Below the pieces are notes generated by a model. That model worked only from the letters and a program-made list of their open reading frames with translations, had not been told where the DNA came from and searched no databases. Shown piece by piece: positions 13,625 through 14,289 of a stretch of DNA of 14,289 bases. Made by a program: the position numbers and the translations under genes. The stretch covers positions 1 to 14,289 of the forward strand of contig DASXAR010000078.1 of the NCBI GenBank assembly GCA_036406595.1. The letters run 5' to 3'. The stretch's first letter is position 1. Each line of letters begins with the position of its first letter. Source of the stretch: VRUE01 sp036406595. Lineage in GTDB: Bacteria > Actinomycetota > Thermoleophilia > Solirubrobacterales > 70-9.

Positions 13625-14289
13625 GTGGGGCGGTCCCTGGTCTTCATCGGATTCATGGGGGCCGGCAAGTCGACGGCGCTGGCTGCCGCCCGCGACGCGG
13701 GCCTGGAGGCCATCGAGACCGATGGCTTGATCGAGCAGAAGGCGGGGATGAAGATCTCCGAGCTCTTCGACGAGCACGGCGAGGAGGCGTTCAGGGCGCT
13801 GGAGGCGGAAGTCGTCTGCGCCGCGCTGGAGTCCGCCGACGGCGCCGCGGTCGCGCTCGGCGGCGGCAGCGTCCTCTCCGAGCCGGTGCGGCGGGCGCTT
13901 GCCGACCACGTCGTCGCCTGGCTGCAGGTCGACGCGACGCGGGCCTGGCAGCGGATCTCCCACAGCGACCGGCCGCTGGCCGGCAACCGGGAGGGAGTCA
14001 AGGATCTGCTGGCGGAGCGCCTGCCGCTGTACGAGGGTCTCGCCGACGCGGTCGTGCCGCCGGGGGATCGCGGCCTGCTCGTGCGCGCGATGCCGTCGCT
14101 GATCGCGCTGACCGAGCTGCCCGCCGGGACCAGGATGCTCTGGGCGGCGAGCGCCTCGGGCGAGTACCCCGTCTTCGTCGGCAAGGGCCTGCTTGGCGCC
14201 GGGGAGGGCCGCTGGTGGCCGCTGGCCGGGCGGCGCTTCTGCGTCAGCGACGCGACGGTGGCGGGCCGCTACGCGGAGACGCTCGGGCC
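13625..14289 (+). CDS. aroK-aroB: Bifunctional shikimate kinase / 3-dehydroquinate synthase, 3' truncated by window end
   Basis: Open from GTG 13625 to the last base; 221 codons visible, no stop. Residues 1 to about 150 are a shikimate kinase, which phosphorylates shikimate with ATP: Walker A GFMGAGKST (9-17), ETD (31-33, usually DxD, so the first acid is a conservative Glu) with shikimate-binding Asp33, FRALE (Arg57), GGG (79-81), RPLAG in the lid (Arg116) and ERLPLYE (Arg132). After a linker, residues about 178-221 continue in the same frame with EYPVFVGKGLL and RRFCVSDATVAGRYAETL. This is the N-terminal pattern of 3-dehydroquinate synthase, the NAD-dependent second pathway enzyme. The catalytic part of AroB lies beyond the window. 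The start has no clear ribosome site and sits 3 bases after aroC, so translation is probably coupled. Confidence 0.88.
   Translation, partial: MGRSLVFIGFMGAGKSTALAAARDAGLEAIETDGLIEQKAGMKISELFDEHGEEAFRALEAEVVCAALESADGAAVALGGGSVLSEPVRRALADHVVAWLQVDATRAWQRISHSDRPLAGNREGVKDLLAERLPLYEGLADAVVPPGDRGLLVRAMPSLIALTELPAGTRMLWAASASGEYPVFVGKGLLGAGEGRWWPLAGRRFCVSDATVAGRYAETLG

Overview
The window reads as a conserved housekeeping segment of a high-GC actinobacterium. I place it tentatively in the class Thermoleophilia (Solirubrobacterales or a relative). The gene order metallo-hydrolase, hisS, aspS ... alaS, ruvX, mltG, aroE, aroC, aroK/aroB matches, in compressed form, the order I recall from Mycobacterium and other Actinomycetota. 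Strong G/C at third codon positions, GTG starts and TANNNT boxes just upstream of start codons (a leaderless-mRNA pattern) fit the same assignment. No mobile element, CRISPR array, rRNA or tRNA was found.

Layout: (1) 1-3729, + strand: the 3' end of a metallo-beta-lactamase-fold hydrolase, hisS, aspS and a small DUF2007-like protein. (2) 3730-3955: a non-coding stretch of about 226 bases rich in inverted repeats. (3) 3956-5404, + strand: mnmA, fused at its N terminus to an IscU/NifU-like Fe-S scaffold domain that has lost one of three ligand cysteines. (4) 5401-7556, - strand: a small secreted protein with two 38-residue cysteine repeats, preceded by an ECF sigma factor fused to its own zinc-finger anti-sigma domain, a membrane segment and a long disordered tail. 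(5) 7557-7638: a divergent promoter region. (6) 7639-14289, + strand: alaS, ruvX, mltG, aroE, aroC and a bifunctional aroK-aroB gene cut by the window end. Many of these genes are tightly spaced or overlap.

The + strand genes serve translation (three aminoacyl-tRNA synthetases and tRNA U34 thiolation), peptidoglycan strand termination (MltG), rRNA processing (RuvX) and the shikimate pathway (AroE, AroC, AroK, AroB). The - strand pair is the accessory part: a membrane-tethered one-protein sigma/anti-sigma switch and an exported repeat protein. The points most worth following are the scaffold-MnmA fusion, the sigma/anti-sigma fusion with its secreted neighbour, and the structured non-coding region before mnmA. 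All functional calls rest on motif recognition by eye; no database search was possible.
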